A DNA stretch of 64,000 bases, from positions 7,103,479-7,167,478 of the forward strand of contig NC_033644.1 in NCBI RefSeq assembly GCF_001540865.1, in the 5' to 3' direction. The DNA is from Ananas comosus. Its lineage: Eukaryota; Streptophyta; Magnoliopsida; Poales; Bromeliaceae. The stretch's first letter is position 1. Each line of letters begins with the position of its first letter. The notes under the pieces are model-generated. The model did not search any database, was not told the DNA's origin, and was given only the letters and a program-made list of their open reading frames with translations. Position numbers and translations under genes: made by a program. Below, piece after piece: positions 12,498 to 23,649 of this stretch.

Positions 12498-12770
12498 TGT
12501 GAAACAACCGTTGTACTCTAAAAGCTTAAGTTGTTAGAGAACGGTGTTTTAAATATTTTTATATTTAACACTCTCCCTCACGTCTGAGCTCGAGACTTTT
12601 TAGTTGGCCCATGACGTGGGCTTGAATTAAATGAGAGAAAATTAATATGTTAGGAGCCTGGCGTGACTCGAACTCAGGACCTCCTACTCTGATACCATGT
12701 AAAATAACTGTTGTACTCTAAAAATATAAGCCGTTAGAGAACGGTATTTTAAATATTTTTATATTTAACA
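12498..12770 (-). mobile_element. Complete miniature LTR retrotransposon (TRIM/SMART-like), 273 bp
   Basis: Two 73-bp direct repeats (12498-12570, 12698-12770), each starting TGT and ending AACA, flank about 127 bp. On the minus strand TGGTATCAGAG, the usual plant initiator-Met tRNA primer-binding site, directly follows the upstream LTR (complement of 12687-12697), and a purine-rich GTGAGGGAGAG tract precedes the other LTR. The 5-bp flanks AGAAT and AAAAT match at 4 of 5. It has no coding capacity, so it must have been mobilised by another element's enzymes. Confidence 0.82.
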
Positions 12771-13524
12771 AAAATAGTCTTTGCCGGTATAAGCCTTTTG
12801 ATCGAAAGAAAAGCTTCAATCTAAAACATTTTCCTCTGAAAAGAAAGAGGTCGGTACGAAAATTTCAGTTCACCGAATTTGTCAGTACTTCTTTGAAAAG
12901 CTATGTTTGAAAAACATCTTTGCTTTACTACAAAGTACTAGCTACAACAACTATGCTACAGAATAGTAAATTAGGATAGTTTAAGGTCCTATTTAGCGGC
13001 AGAGCAAGTTATCTAGTAATAATTTATGCACTGTATAAAAGTTTTTTCCTTTTTTTTTTTTGTGATTGTAAAGTAAAAGTTTGTTTTTTTAGCTCCCTAG
13101 AATATCTTAGCAACTATGATTTTTAAAATATAGAAAACCTCTTATAAATATTTATTTTTTTACTTTCCTTTATGACTATCAAAATCTTATATTTTGTCTC
13201 TTAAAATTTTAAAAATATTTTCAGGGAGGATACGGTATTAATAAAGAGGGCAAAATTACCAAATTATCCTTATTTCTTCTATATATTAAAAAAATAATTT
13301 TTAATATAGTTTTGTTATTTTGAAAAATATTTTTGGTATAAGTTATAAGAAATAGACGGAATAGTGATGGAACTCTGACGGAGCGGGGGTTAAATGTAGC
13401 AATTGAAATATCGGGGGTTAAAATGTAAGTTTTTGAAAGTTATGAAAGAAAAGTAAAAAAAAAAGAAGAAGAATATTTGTAAAAAAATTTTCTGTAATTT
13501 TAGCCTTTGCCTGAATATTAAATT

Positions 13525-13800
13525 AAGTGAAATAATCGTTTTTCTTTAAAAACATAAGTTAATAGAGAATAACATTTTTATATTTTCTGAGTTCGAGATT
13601 TTTTAATAGACTCATGACGTGAACTTGAATTAAATGCGAGAAAATTAATTATGTTTGGAACCTGGTGTGACTTGAACTCTGAACCTCCTACTCCGATACC
13701 ATAATAAATTAAATACTATAATAAATTAAACGAAACAATCGTTTGTCTTCAAAAACTTAAACCGATAGACAATATTATTCTTAAATTTTTATATTTAGCA
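13525..13800 (-). mobile_element. Decayed second copy of the miniature LTR retrotransposon
   Basis: It shares the internal segment of the 12498-12770 element (GACTCATGACGTG-like, then CTCCGATACCA) and has recognisable but diverged LTR-like ends. Extra AT-rich sequence separates the primer-site remnant from the right repeat. Confidence 0.6.
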
Positions 13801-14476
13801 CCGAACGATGCAACAACATTGACGAGCCCGCAGTTTAAGTGGACTGAATAACTAAAACGAGCACAATTCATGTCGAATTATTACAAAAAAAAAAGAAAAA
13901 AAAAAGTAAAAAAAAAAAGACACACAACAATTACTTAAGTTGTTGGGAAAAACTACATTAATGGCTTAAGCTTAAAATTAAGCTGGGTGTTGGAATGTCA
14001 ATTCATGGAAGTTATTTCCCTTTGTGCTGGAGCCAATAAACAGAGGAGGCCTCTGTTTGCATGTAGTTTAGGCAAATCCAAGTCTCATGTGGACAATTCA
14101 GCATTGGGCTACGCTGATCAAAGGTGGACCAAGGCTAAGCCGGGTCGTGAGAAATTCAATTCAGATCCGACCCGTGAAAGTTGGCCAGGTTTAGGTGCGG
14201 ATTTGACTCTTTTTGTTTATTAAAGAATTAATCCTACCTGTTTTCAGCGTTCAACCCAACCCTAGACCTGACAAATAGGCAGATAGGACAATCTGCATGC
14301 GGACGGATCATTATATCTATAGATGGATTATGCAAGCATACGTGGATAGAATTTACCTGCAAATTTTTGGATAGCCATTATTCTTATGATCTTTTCTATA
14401 CTTGCCTGCTGGTAGGCGAGTGAATATATGGTTTACCCAAAAATACTCTTCTAATATATATATATATATATATATA
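13801..14476. other. Unassigned AT-rich intergenic DNA
   Basis: Poly-A runs at 13886-13920 and an open frame at 13987-14223 that resembles no family I know. The end carries a (TA)n run (about 14453-14476) bordering the next MITE. Confidence 0.4.
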
Positions 14477-14728
14477 GTTGGACTTGGCTACTATTAGTAG
14501 CAAAATCCCATTGTTGCTACCAGTTTTTTAGCCTTTGATCAACTCTTTTCATTATTTCTAGCCATTGGATTAAATACTATAACCCAGTGGGGACCACTTA
14601 ACCCTAGGGGAACCACTCAACTCTAACCGACTAATATCATCCTGACCCTACAATTTTTCATCCAAGGGCTAAAAACTTAATAGCAAAAGAGCATTTTACT
14701 ATTAACATTATTCCAGCCTAATTCTTTA
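14477..14728. mobile_element. (TA)n-associated MITE, diverged copy
   Basis: It begins after a (TA)n run with TTGGACTTGGCTACTATTAG and ends in an inverted counterpart with ACTATTAACATTATTCCAG. The subterminal motif TAGTAGCAAAATC...GTTGCTAC forms a small hairpin. It belongs with the copies at 14738, 18969, 19223 and 32528. Confidence 0.6.
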
Positions 14729-14737
14729 TATATATAG

Positions 14738-14950
14738 AGTCCGGCTACTATACTATCTATAGTACCAAGCTTTTGGTACTATTGAGTTTTCTACCGTTAG
14801 ATCTACTCTTTGATCATTTCCACCCGTTAGATTATACTATTAAACCAACCACCAACTCAACCCTAGGGGATCACTATCATCCTAAACGCACATCCTTTCA
14901 TCCAACGGCCAAAAATTCGATAGTACCAAAGGCTTGGTACTATTGATAGT
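14738..14950. mobile_element. (TA)n-associated MITE
   Basis: It starts AGTCCGGCTACTATACTATC after a short TA run and ends at TTGATAGT next to an N and a long TA run. Each end carries a TAGTACCAAG...TTGGTACTA hairpin motif. The middle contains the shared CCGTTAGATCTA and CAACTCAACCCTAGGGG blocks. Confidence 0.8.
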
Positions 14951-14951
14951 N
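14951..14951. other. Sequence gap (single N) in a TA tract
   Basis: One ambiguous base separates the MITE end from about 28 bp of (TA)n; the microsatellite length here is unreliable. Confidence 0.95.
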
Positions 14952-14983
<32 letters not shown>

Positions 14984-15288
14984 CCTCTTTCTATTCCTAT
15001 ACTTTACAAACATAAATAACTTATATATCATTTAAAAAAATCAAATATAATTTATTATTTAAAACATCACAACATGCAATAGATAATTTTTTAAAAAATG
15101 TACTAGGAGAAATTAGTGTTAGGATTATCGAAAAGGGTAAAACAAAACGAGTATTTATTCTTTTATTTTTTATTATTTTTTTAAATTATATATGTGGTGG
15201 GTACTCAACAGTTATTCAAGATGTTCATAATTTTTAACGGATACTTGCCCATTTTATTAAAAAAAATCTAATATTCATATTCCTAAAT

Positions 15289-17055
15289 GGCCAATTTGCA
15301 TAAAAAATCCACTAGTTTTGAGCTTTTGCAAAAATAGGTCATCTTTTTGGATTTTCCAGATTTAGGCTGAATTTTTAAAAAACTGGCCAAAATACCCTTA
15401 TTCCCTTTTCTCTCTCCTCTTTTTTTTTCTCGTTCTTTTTTTTCTCTCTCTGAAAAGGGTGGTGGAGGTGGAGGCGGAGGCGGACAGAGGCGATTCGCCT
15501 CGCCTCTGTCCCGCGCGCCCTCGCCCGCGCCCGCGCACTCTCCCTCCGCCTTCCTCACCTCCGACCCTACCGACGCCGCGTCTCGACCTTCTTTTTTTTT
15601 TTCCCTTTTCTCTTCGACCCTTCTTCACCGTCTCATCGGTTCTTTACAGCAGTAAAAAGGGTAGCGTCACGTTCTCTTTCTCTCCTTTTTTTTTTTTCTC
15701 TTGTTATTTCTTTTTCTCTTCAACTCCACTCTACCGCCTCCGTAACCCTTCACGACGATAACGAGGACAATACCACATCCGCTTCCTCCACCTTGACCGA
15801 CGCAGGCACCGACGTTGATGCCGGAGAAGGAGAACTCGAAGTAAGTACGGGTGAGAGCGAAGCCGAGAAAGAAATATTCAGAAAATAATAATAAAAAAAG
15901 AACAAAACATAAAAAAAGAAGTATTTTTATAAGAAAAATGAAGAACCAGAGAGAAAATAAGAAGATAATGAATTTGCAGTATTTGAGGAAAATGTTGCAC
16001 TATTTCAAGAAATGCTGCACTACTTTTGAAAAAAATTACTCTTTTTGAGAGAAAAAATATACTTTTTTGGATGAAAATTATACTATTTGAATAAAAGTTG
16101 CACTTTTTGAACGAAAATTGTATTATTAGGACAAAAATTGCACTATTTGGCCAGAAAAAAGAGTACGAGAAGGAGGAGAAACAGTACAATTTTCGGCCAA
16201 ATAGTATAATTTTTGATCAAAGAGTGCGATTTTCGTTCAAAGAATGCAAATTTCATCCAAAAAAGAATATTTTTTCTCTCAAAGAGTGTAAATTTTCTCA
16301 AAAACGGCGCGCACCGTTTTCATGTAATAATGCAACATTCTTCTGAAATAGTGCAAATTCATTATCTTTTCCTTTTCTCTCTGATTCTTCATTTTTTTTT
16401 GTAGAAAAAATTATTTTTCTAGTAGAAAAAATGAATTTTTTTTAATATTTTATTGTTTATTTTTTTTATTTTTTATTTTCTGTATATTTTTTTCTCAGCT
16501 CTGCTCTCACTCGCACTCGCTCCGAGTCCTTTTTTTTCGGTACCAACGTTGGTGCCTTCGCCGGCGAAAGGCGGAGGAAGAGAATGCGGCGCGATTCTCG
16601 TTACCGTCGTGGAGGGCCGCGAAGGCAGTAGATGGGGGTCGAAGAAAAAAAAAAAGAATAAGAGAATAAAAAGGAGAGGAGGACGTGATGCTACTTTCTT
16701 TGCTGCCTTCTTTACTGTTGTAAAGAGTCGGGGAGGCAGTGGAGGAGGATCGGAAAGGAAAAAAAAAAGAAGAGTCGAGGTGCGGCCTCGGCCGAGTCGG
16801 AGGCGAGGAAGGAGAAGGGAGGGTGCACAGGCAAGGGTGAGGGCACGCGGGACCGAGGCGAGGCAGGGCGCCACCACCTCCGCGCTCTCTTCGGAGAGAA
16901 AGAAATAAAAGAAATGCAAAAAAAAGGGAGAGAGAAGAAAGAATAAGGATATTTTGGTCAGTTTTCTGAAAATTCGGTCCGAATTTACAAAATCTAAAAA
17001 GACGGCCTAATTTTGTAAAAGCTCAAAACTAATTAATTTTTTATGCAAATTGGCC
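15289..17055. mobile_element. Non-autonomous Mutator-like foldback element, 1767 bp
   Basis: Perfect 9-bp target duplications TTCCTAAAT flank it (15280-15288, 17056-17064). The element runs from GGCCAATTTGCATAAAAAAT to its inverted counterpart. The inverted similarity extends well past the ends: a GC-rich block (about 15460-15660 against 16690-16890), then GTGCAATATTT-type repeats, meeting near 16150-16200. Almost the whole element is therefore two arms of roughly 0.85 kb. It encodes no transposase. The apparent open frames on both strands of the GC-rich arms are compositional and mirror each other. Confidence 0.9.
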
Positions 17056-17064
17056 TTCCTAAAT

Positions 17065-18006
17065 TTGCGGGTAATTTGTGTATTACACATTGAGATTGTA
17101 CGGCCTATACTACATCACGCTATGTCCTTTTTCTTAATAACCTATTAAGGTGTTGTGTTATTTGATTTCTTTCTCTATTTGCTCTCATATGGCTTTATTT
17201 AAAGAGAATTTTGCACAGTGTAAGTTATTTAAAGGAATGTAAACCTAATTTTGTACAGTGTAATTTTAACGTCCAACAATCGTTGCTCCAAACCTTTTCT
17301 CACATTTGCTTCTAAACTGGGTATGATTTGTCAATTTGTGCATAAATACACATTTACGGGTCCATTTGATTTAAACTTTGGCCCGATTTTAAATAGTTAA
17401 CTAAGTTTGAAATATTTAAATTTATTATATGAACAATCAACTTTTTTTAAGAGAATAAAAAATATATATATATATATGCCTAGGTGTTGATTTTTTTTTT
17501 AAATATGTAGCATATTACCCGCTTTGTTTATTTCATTTATAAATAAACTTACTAGCTGTTGATTATTAATACAGATATAGTTTAGCAGCTAAACTTTAAA
17601 ATATTAAATTGACTTCTATTTATTTATTTAGATAAATTACATAAGTTTTGTAATTTTTGAAAATATCACAAAATATAATTTTCTGACGAGAATTATATTT
17701 TTTTTCGTCTATTCGGTTCCATAAAAAAGTAATTTTTCTGAAACTTTTTCTTCTCAAATTTTATAGAAAAACGGTAGATGTTAGAATTTTTTTTTTAAAA
17801 TACTTTTTTTCAACTTTTCGAGAAACCAAACACTCATGAAGGAATAGATGTAAAATTTAAAATTTATATCTTATTTCTAGAATGTGCACGTAGCATTTTT
17901 CTTTCCCGTCGTCGAAACCTGGAAATTGTGACTTTCACAGATTGGACACTTCTATACCCAACCTGGTTAGAAACAAATGAAAACATTGTTATATTATTAC
18001 ATTTTA
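17065..18006. other. Unassigned AT-rich intergenic DNA
   Basis: No gene or bounded element recognised. It contains a short (TA)n run near 17461-17476 and poly-T tracts. Confidence 0.4.
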
Positions 18007-18606
18007 GGGCATGTTTGGTTCAAGGATGGAATTGGAATGAATAATAGAATGAAAATGAATTGGAATGGTAATTGGAATGACCCACTCCCCAAGACGTTAG
18101 GTTTATTTATGGATTGGGAATTGGAATGAGTTATTCACATTTCATTATTTGGTTCGTATAAACTAAAAAAATTATAGGATACTATAATACTAATTTTACT
18201 CTCAAATATAAATTTATATTATTTAAAATTTATGAAAAATATAATACTATTCTCTAATAAGTTTTCCAAAAAAAATATCAAATTTATTTTTAAAAACTTT
18301 TATTGATGTGGGTTAGGGATAGGATTTTGAGAGAGGATAGATTTTTTTTTTTTTTTTTTTTGATGAGAAAGGGGTGAAGAGAAGGAGGGTGAGATGGTCA
18401 CATGGGCTTCAAGAACTTAGTGGGTTTCCGGAATGAAATCTCAATCCGGGCTAGAAAACTGGAATCAAGTTAAAGGCTAATGGGTCATTTCCATTCCAAT
18501 CCGGAATAGAAATCCCAAACCGATTCATGCGAACCAAACAAAATTAACCGGATTTGATCAAACCGATTCTCATTCCATACCCAAAATGAATGAACCAAAC
18601 AAGCCC
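18007..18606. mobile_element. PIF/Harbinger (Tourist-like) MITE, 600 bp
   Basis: Ends GGGCATGTTTGGTTC and GAACCAAACAAGCCC are inverted repeats, flanked by TTA on both sides (18004-18006, 18607-18609), the 3-bp target typical of PIF/Harbinger elements. A truncated relative lies at 28877-29067. Confidence 0.88.
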
Positions 18607-18968
18607 TTAGATTATTTTTGTTACTCAATTATTTTTTTTTATATCTACATTATTATTAACAAATAATCTATTATTTCAAATAAAATCTAACAAGTTTATT
18701 AAAAGGCGCCGGCTAAATAGTAAGAAAAATGTAAAATGAATCATCATGATATGCTCACTAAAAATTAATTTCTATCAAATTATTTTTAACTATTTTATCT
18801 ATATTATTTTGTTATTTTTTGTGTTAAAACTTAAAAGTGAAAATAAGGCTAGACTGTATACTCTACCACTTTCGATCAGTATTTTTAACAATTTTCATCC
18901 AAAAATTATAAATTTATTACTTCTACCGATAATATAATAGCCTTGTTCTATATATATATATATATATA

Positions 18969-19191
18969 ATTGAGCTCCTATGTTTTTAAAAGTACCAAGT
19001 AATTAGTGCTTGTAAGTTTTCAGCCCTTGGATTAAAGGATGTGTGGTTAGGATGATGTGGGCCTCCTAGGGTTGAGTGGGTGGTTGGTTGAATAGTATAA
19101 TCTAACGGGTGAAAATGATCAAAGGCAGAGATCTAACGGCAAAAAATTTACCAGCACCAAGTGCTTGGTACTTTTACAAGCACCATAGCCG
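18969..19191. mobile_element. (TA)n-associated MITE
   Basis: It sits between (TA)n runs at 18950-18968 and 19192-19222. The ends carry AGTACCAAG/CTTGGTACTTTTAC and finish in GCCGGACTATA. The internal CAACTCAACCCTAG-type block is in reverse orientation relative to 14738. Confidence 0.75.
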
Positions 19192-19222
<31 letters not shown>

Positions 19223-19225
<3 letters not shown>

Positions 19226-19455
19226 AGAGTCGGCTGGGATACTATAGATAGCACCAAGGATTTGGTGCTATCGAGTTTTCCACCGTTAGATTTAATTCGT
19301 TGATTATTTTTACCCGTTAGATTATACTATTCAACCAACCACTCACTCAATTTTAGAGAGCCCACATCATCCTAACCACACATTTCTCAATTCAAGGGCT
19401 AAAAAACTAATAGCACCAATAGCTTGGTGCTATTGATAGTATTCCAGTCCAGTTC
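19223..19455. mobile_element. (TA)n-associated MITE adjoining the previous copy
   Basis: It starts GAGAGTCGGCTGGGATACTA after the shared (TA)n run and ends ATTGATAGTATTCCAGTCCAG before a short TATATA. Subterminal TAGCACCAAG...TTGGTGCTA hairpins are present at both ends. Confidence 0.8.
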
Positions 19456-20867
19456 TATATATGGATAAAAGAATAAAAATTGAGTGGTGCCTTTACCCAA
19501 AAAAAAAAAAAAACACATAGTATAAAAAGTCAAAAAAATATAAAGTATAGTATAATGTAGTGAATTTAATATAATCGATAATTAGTTTAATCAAATCTGA
19601 TATTTGATCAAACTAACTAAAAAAATCAAAGAGGATTTCAAATGTCTATATCAGGATTGATAATAATTGAGAGAACAACGAGTTGGATCGAGAAGTATCT
19701 TTCTCTACTCCGTGATGGCGCCCTAAATCTGGATCACAAAATTCTAATAAAGGATTTTTTATTAAAAAATAATCTTTTAAAAAAATTTTGTTTGGCCAAA
19801 TAATTTTTAAAAAATTTTATTTGACTAATCAGTCCCTTTCTTGCCAACTCAATGGACAAAAATAGGAAAGTCAATGAATTTGTTCACTGTCTTTAAAAAG
19901 CGATAAATCATTTTTCATTTTAAAATTTCTATGAAGTTGTTATGATTGTATGTGAATTATTAAAATTTTTGTTTGATTATTAGAATTATACGAATAGATT
20001 ATTGCTACGAACTTTTAGGTTGCTAAGATTGTATCAGTGATTTGTTGAAATTTTTATATTGTTATTAAAATTCTATATGAAAAGTAGAAAAAAGTAGTGA
20101 ATCTTTTTCGCAGAAAAAAGATGGTAAATGATTTACCGTATCTTAAATTTTATTTACCATATTCTGAATTTCATTAAAGAGGTGAATGATTCATTAATTT
20201 CTAATTATTTTTCTATCCTGTTGAAGAGTTTTTTAGTGAATTAAAATTTGGACAAAGTTATTTGATAAACTATAATTTTTTTCAAATCTATTTTTTTTAG
20301 AAAAAAAAGTCTAATAAGATTAGTTTCTATTACCATGTTGTTTGTTTAAGTGGTTCAAAAATTATCCTTTACCATGCGTGCACTCAATAAAAAAATTAAA
20401 GAAGAATGTGTCAATACAAAATAAATATTAAAAGCTATTAGTGAAGGATAAGATTGGGTTTTATATAAAATAACCTACTAAATATGTTACCGATTTAGAT
20501 TGTTCAATAGAATAATATTGGGAACATGTTTTTTTACTTATATAACCTTGACTACTATTTAAAACTTTTAAATTTATAGTTTTATTTTCGAAGTATTTTT
20601 CTAAATTCCAAAACCAATTAGTAAACCGTAAAGTTTTACAAATATTTGAAGGAATTTTTGAAAACCAGTAAGTTATTTTTGATAAACTAGAAGTATATAA
20701 GATATTTTTTAAGTTTTGAAAAGTATATTAGATGTTGTCTCTATTGAAAAAAAATTAATAGTATATGCCAAATTTGCTATATATGCCTTATAAATTTTAA
20801 ATTTTTTATTTAATTTTGTTACTTAACTAAATTAAATAATGCCCGATTTGTTAACTATCCAACTCAT
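19456..20867. other. Unassigned AT-rich intergenic DNA
   Basis: Strongly AT-rich with long poly-A/T tracts. Nothing recognisable as a gene; no element boundaries found. Confidence 0.4.
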
Positions 20868-21836
20868 ACCAATGGTGGAAGAGCGTCCTTTACCACAAGG
20901 GAGATCTTCAAATGTAGAGTGTGTTATGAGGTGAGGATGGAAAACTTCTCAATTTTTGGTTGGACAGATGGTGTAGTGAAGCATTTTTGGAGATACACTT
21001 TCTGGATATTTTCGATAAGGTTATATTGAAGAGGTTCACGTTATGAAATATTTTTCTGCTAAAGGATGGAGATGGCAAAAAATTTTAAAAGGAGTTGTAA
21101 CAAGGGCACAGGAGTATTTAAGAATAAGGAAAATCAAAGAAATGCTTGTTAGTTATCGGACTATAAACAAACCTAATGAAATTCGAAGATGGAATGCAGG
21201 AAGCAGGTTCACAATCAAATCGGTTTATGCGATAGTTAGAGACGAAGGAATTCATGATACCCAACTGACTCATATTTGGAAGCTAGTAATACCAGTAGTA
21301 AAGATCTTCTTGTGGTTGGCACTAAGGAAGAGAATCCCCACAATTGACAATCTACTGAAAAGAGGATGGCCGGGCAACACTATATGTGTCCTATGTAGTA
21401 ACAGTGCAAAAATAGTGGAACACCTCCTTATGAGATGCGTATACAGCAGGTTCGTGCTCTACCAAACAGTAAAGAACACTGAAGTTTTGGAGTCGGTGGA
21501 GAATGTTATGGCTTTTTGGGGGAAAATGACTTGTAATATTATGCAAAGGGTTGTTGGTCAAGAACTGGTGGCTATAGCAGCATGTTGGAGGATAATATGG
21601 AGGGAAAGAAATAATGTGATATTCAGAAAACATTCTATCGACTTGCCTATAACTTTGCTAGTCGTATCAAGGTGTTGGGGGTGTGGAGGGAATTTTGTAG
21701 TGCCTGGTATCTTGCTACGACAGTTTAATCTTCCTTTTTTTTTTTTATTATTGAAGCCTTGTTGTCTCACCTTCTGTAGCTAAATTTATATTCCAAATGA
21801 ATGAAGCGGATAGCGTGCTATCTTTTTTCTCAAGAA
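20868..21836 (+). pseudogene. 3' fragment of a dead LINE (L1-type) retrotransposon
   Basis: The longest open frame (21043-21783) has the zinc-binding region found C-terminal to plant L1-type reverse transcriptases: GSRFTIKSVYAIVRDEG, KIFLWLALRKRIPTIDNLLKRGW (read as two parts), then CVLC...EHLLMRC, a C-x2-C...H-x4-C motif, and WRIIWRERNNVIFRK. Upstream, FWLDRWCSEAF (about 20953-20985) lies in another frame, which reaches a stop just before 21043, so a frameshift separates the two. The reverse transcriptase core and endonuclease are absent. The 3' tail (21780-21836) ends in poly-A and resembles the SINE tails in this window. Not a functional gene. Confidence 0.85.
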
Positions 21837-22427
21837 AAAAAATATTGAATTTGAATTTATATTTGAATTTGGTATTGTAATGTAAAGTTTGGATTTTGAA
21901 ATTTAAATTCAACTTCTATATTTGAATCTAATTGTACTTTTAATGTTAAAACCAAACTTTAATTTTGATTTAAATTGGAATTTGGAATTCGATCTAAAAG
22001 TTTATTTTGAATTAGTGTATTATATTTAAGAAAAAATGAATGTGATTCAAAACTAAGTTTCCTATGTTGTTTTCAAATTAAATTCGCAGTTTGAATATAA
22101 TCTAAATTTCAATTATTATTGTAGACATTTGAAAAGTTCATAATATCATTAGCTGGATAACACTAGCTATAAATTTTATGAAGCAAAATACTCAGTAAAA
22201 ACCAAAATGCTCTCTATACGGCCAAAGTTTGTATAGTGTATTTAAGCATAACTACTAGAGAAAAAAAAAAAAAAAGAAAAAAAAGCTGAATGTAAGTCCT
22301 CTCTTCTCTATTGTTAAAAAGTAAAAATTTTCAATAAAGAATTCTCTTTCAATGTTTGATAAATTTGACATTTGACATAGGCAAAACTTAAGTGAGGAAC
22401 TCTTATCTCGTTAAAGAGCTCTGTATT
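21837..22427. other. Unassigned AT-rich DNA
   Basis: Dominated by TTTGAATTT-like low-complexity sequence (21841-22130) and a poly-A run at 22260-22285. No gene seen. Confidence 0.4.
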
Positions 22428-22994
22428 GTTACATTTTATTATTAATATGAATTTTATTAACCTTTGCATAACCTATACTTGCATTTATAGTTGTGCATGT
22501 GAATTTACCACTTCATTTAGTTTGCATTCATTGTGAACTTATATGTGAACCTACTTCAATAAGGTGAACATAATTAAGTTCATTTACGTATGTAAACTCC
22601 TATAGCACTAACTATGTAACCTATGGGTTTGATACTTTTGTAACCTATACTTTTGAAACCTATATATAGAGGCTTCTCTATTCACTTCAACATAACATAA
22701 AAAAGAAAACTACAATATCTATATTCTACTTGAGAGAGAGAAGGTCAAAGAAAGGTGTTTCTTTTGGTGGAGCTTTGGGCTCATCTACTTGCAGAGTTGG
22801 TGAAGCCACACGACGAGGGTCGAGCTGTTATATCCTGAAGGGGACAAGTCGGTGCTCTGCTGCATCGGTTCAAAGACTTTGCCAACCGCAGAGGGCTTGA
22901 ATCTCCTTAAAGAGAGCGAGATATCCGTGCCTCGGCTTGATCGACTCGTTGATATTTTTTAAATTATTTTGTAGCTAACCTCTATATTTTGAAT
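22428..22994 (+). mobile_element. Possible copia-type LTR fragment
   Basis: A CCTATATATAGAGG TATA-box context (about 22659-22672) is followed by a leader and a GC-richer segment ending near ATTTACACTAACA. This is LTR-like in layout. I could not find a matching target duplication, so the boundaries are approximate. Confidence 0.35.
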
Positions 22995-23649
22995 ATTTAC
23001 ACTAACAACCGTCATGTGTCTAAACAATATGTATCTTAAAAAAAAAAACAAGTAATAATTTTGGTAAAAAAAAATCTAATTAATCTGCTTAATTAATTTG
23101 GGATTGATTACTTAAAAAGAAATGCTAAGTCTATAATCCCAAAAAATTTGTATGATTACGACCCTCACTTCAAAGGTCACAATCAAAATTATATAATTCT
23201 TTTTGGATTTTAATAGGAAGAAAAAAGAAGATAGATATGACTAGTCAGAAAAACTTGATCTTTGGATTGGCAAGTTGCAAGAAAAGCTTTATAATCATTT
23301 CTCACTAATCATATCACTCTTTTTATTTTTTAATATTAGAAACCAAAAAAATTGTATAAACTCTAGGAATAGAATTATAACTCTTGAATTGAACATTGTA
23401 ATCCTAAAACCCTTTTTGATTTGTAGGCTGTATTTATCTTCAAGTAACGAATTCAAAATTAATAAAGCAGATCGAATTTTTCTGCCGACCTTATCAGTTA
23501 TTTTTTGAGATATGTGCCGTTTAGACACTTGACCGTAGAAGGAGAGCTCCTTAACGAGATCTCGTTGTGGAACTCCCCATTTAAATTTTATTCATTTCAA
23601 GTGAATGTTGGATTCAATCACTTTTTTAATTATGCCCTCAAATTATAAA

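Noticed and set aside
13987..14223. 78-residue frame
   Set aside because: Unrecognised, between repeats, no supporting signal.
15459..16908. Several 75-150 residue frames in the foldback MULE
   Set aside because: They occur as mirror images in both arms and are low complexity (Pro/Ser/Arg/Lys).
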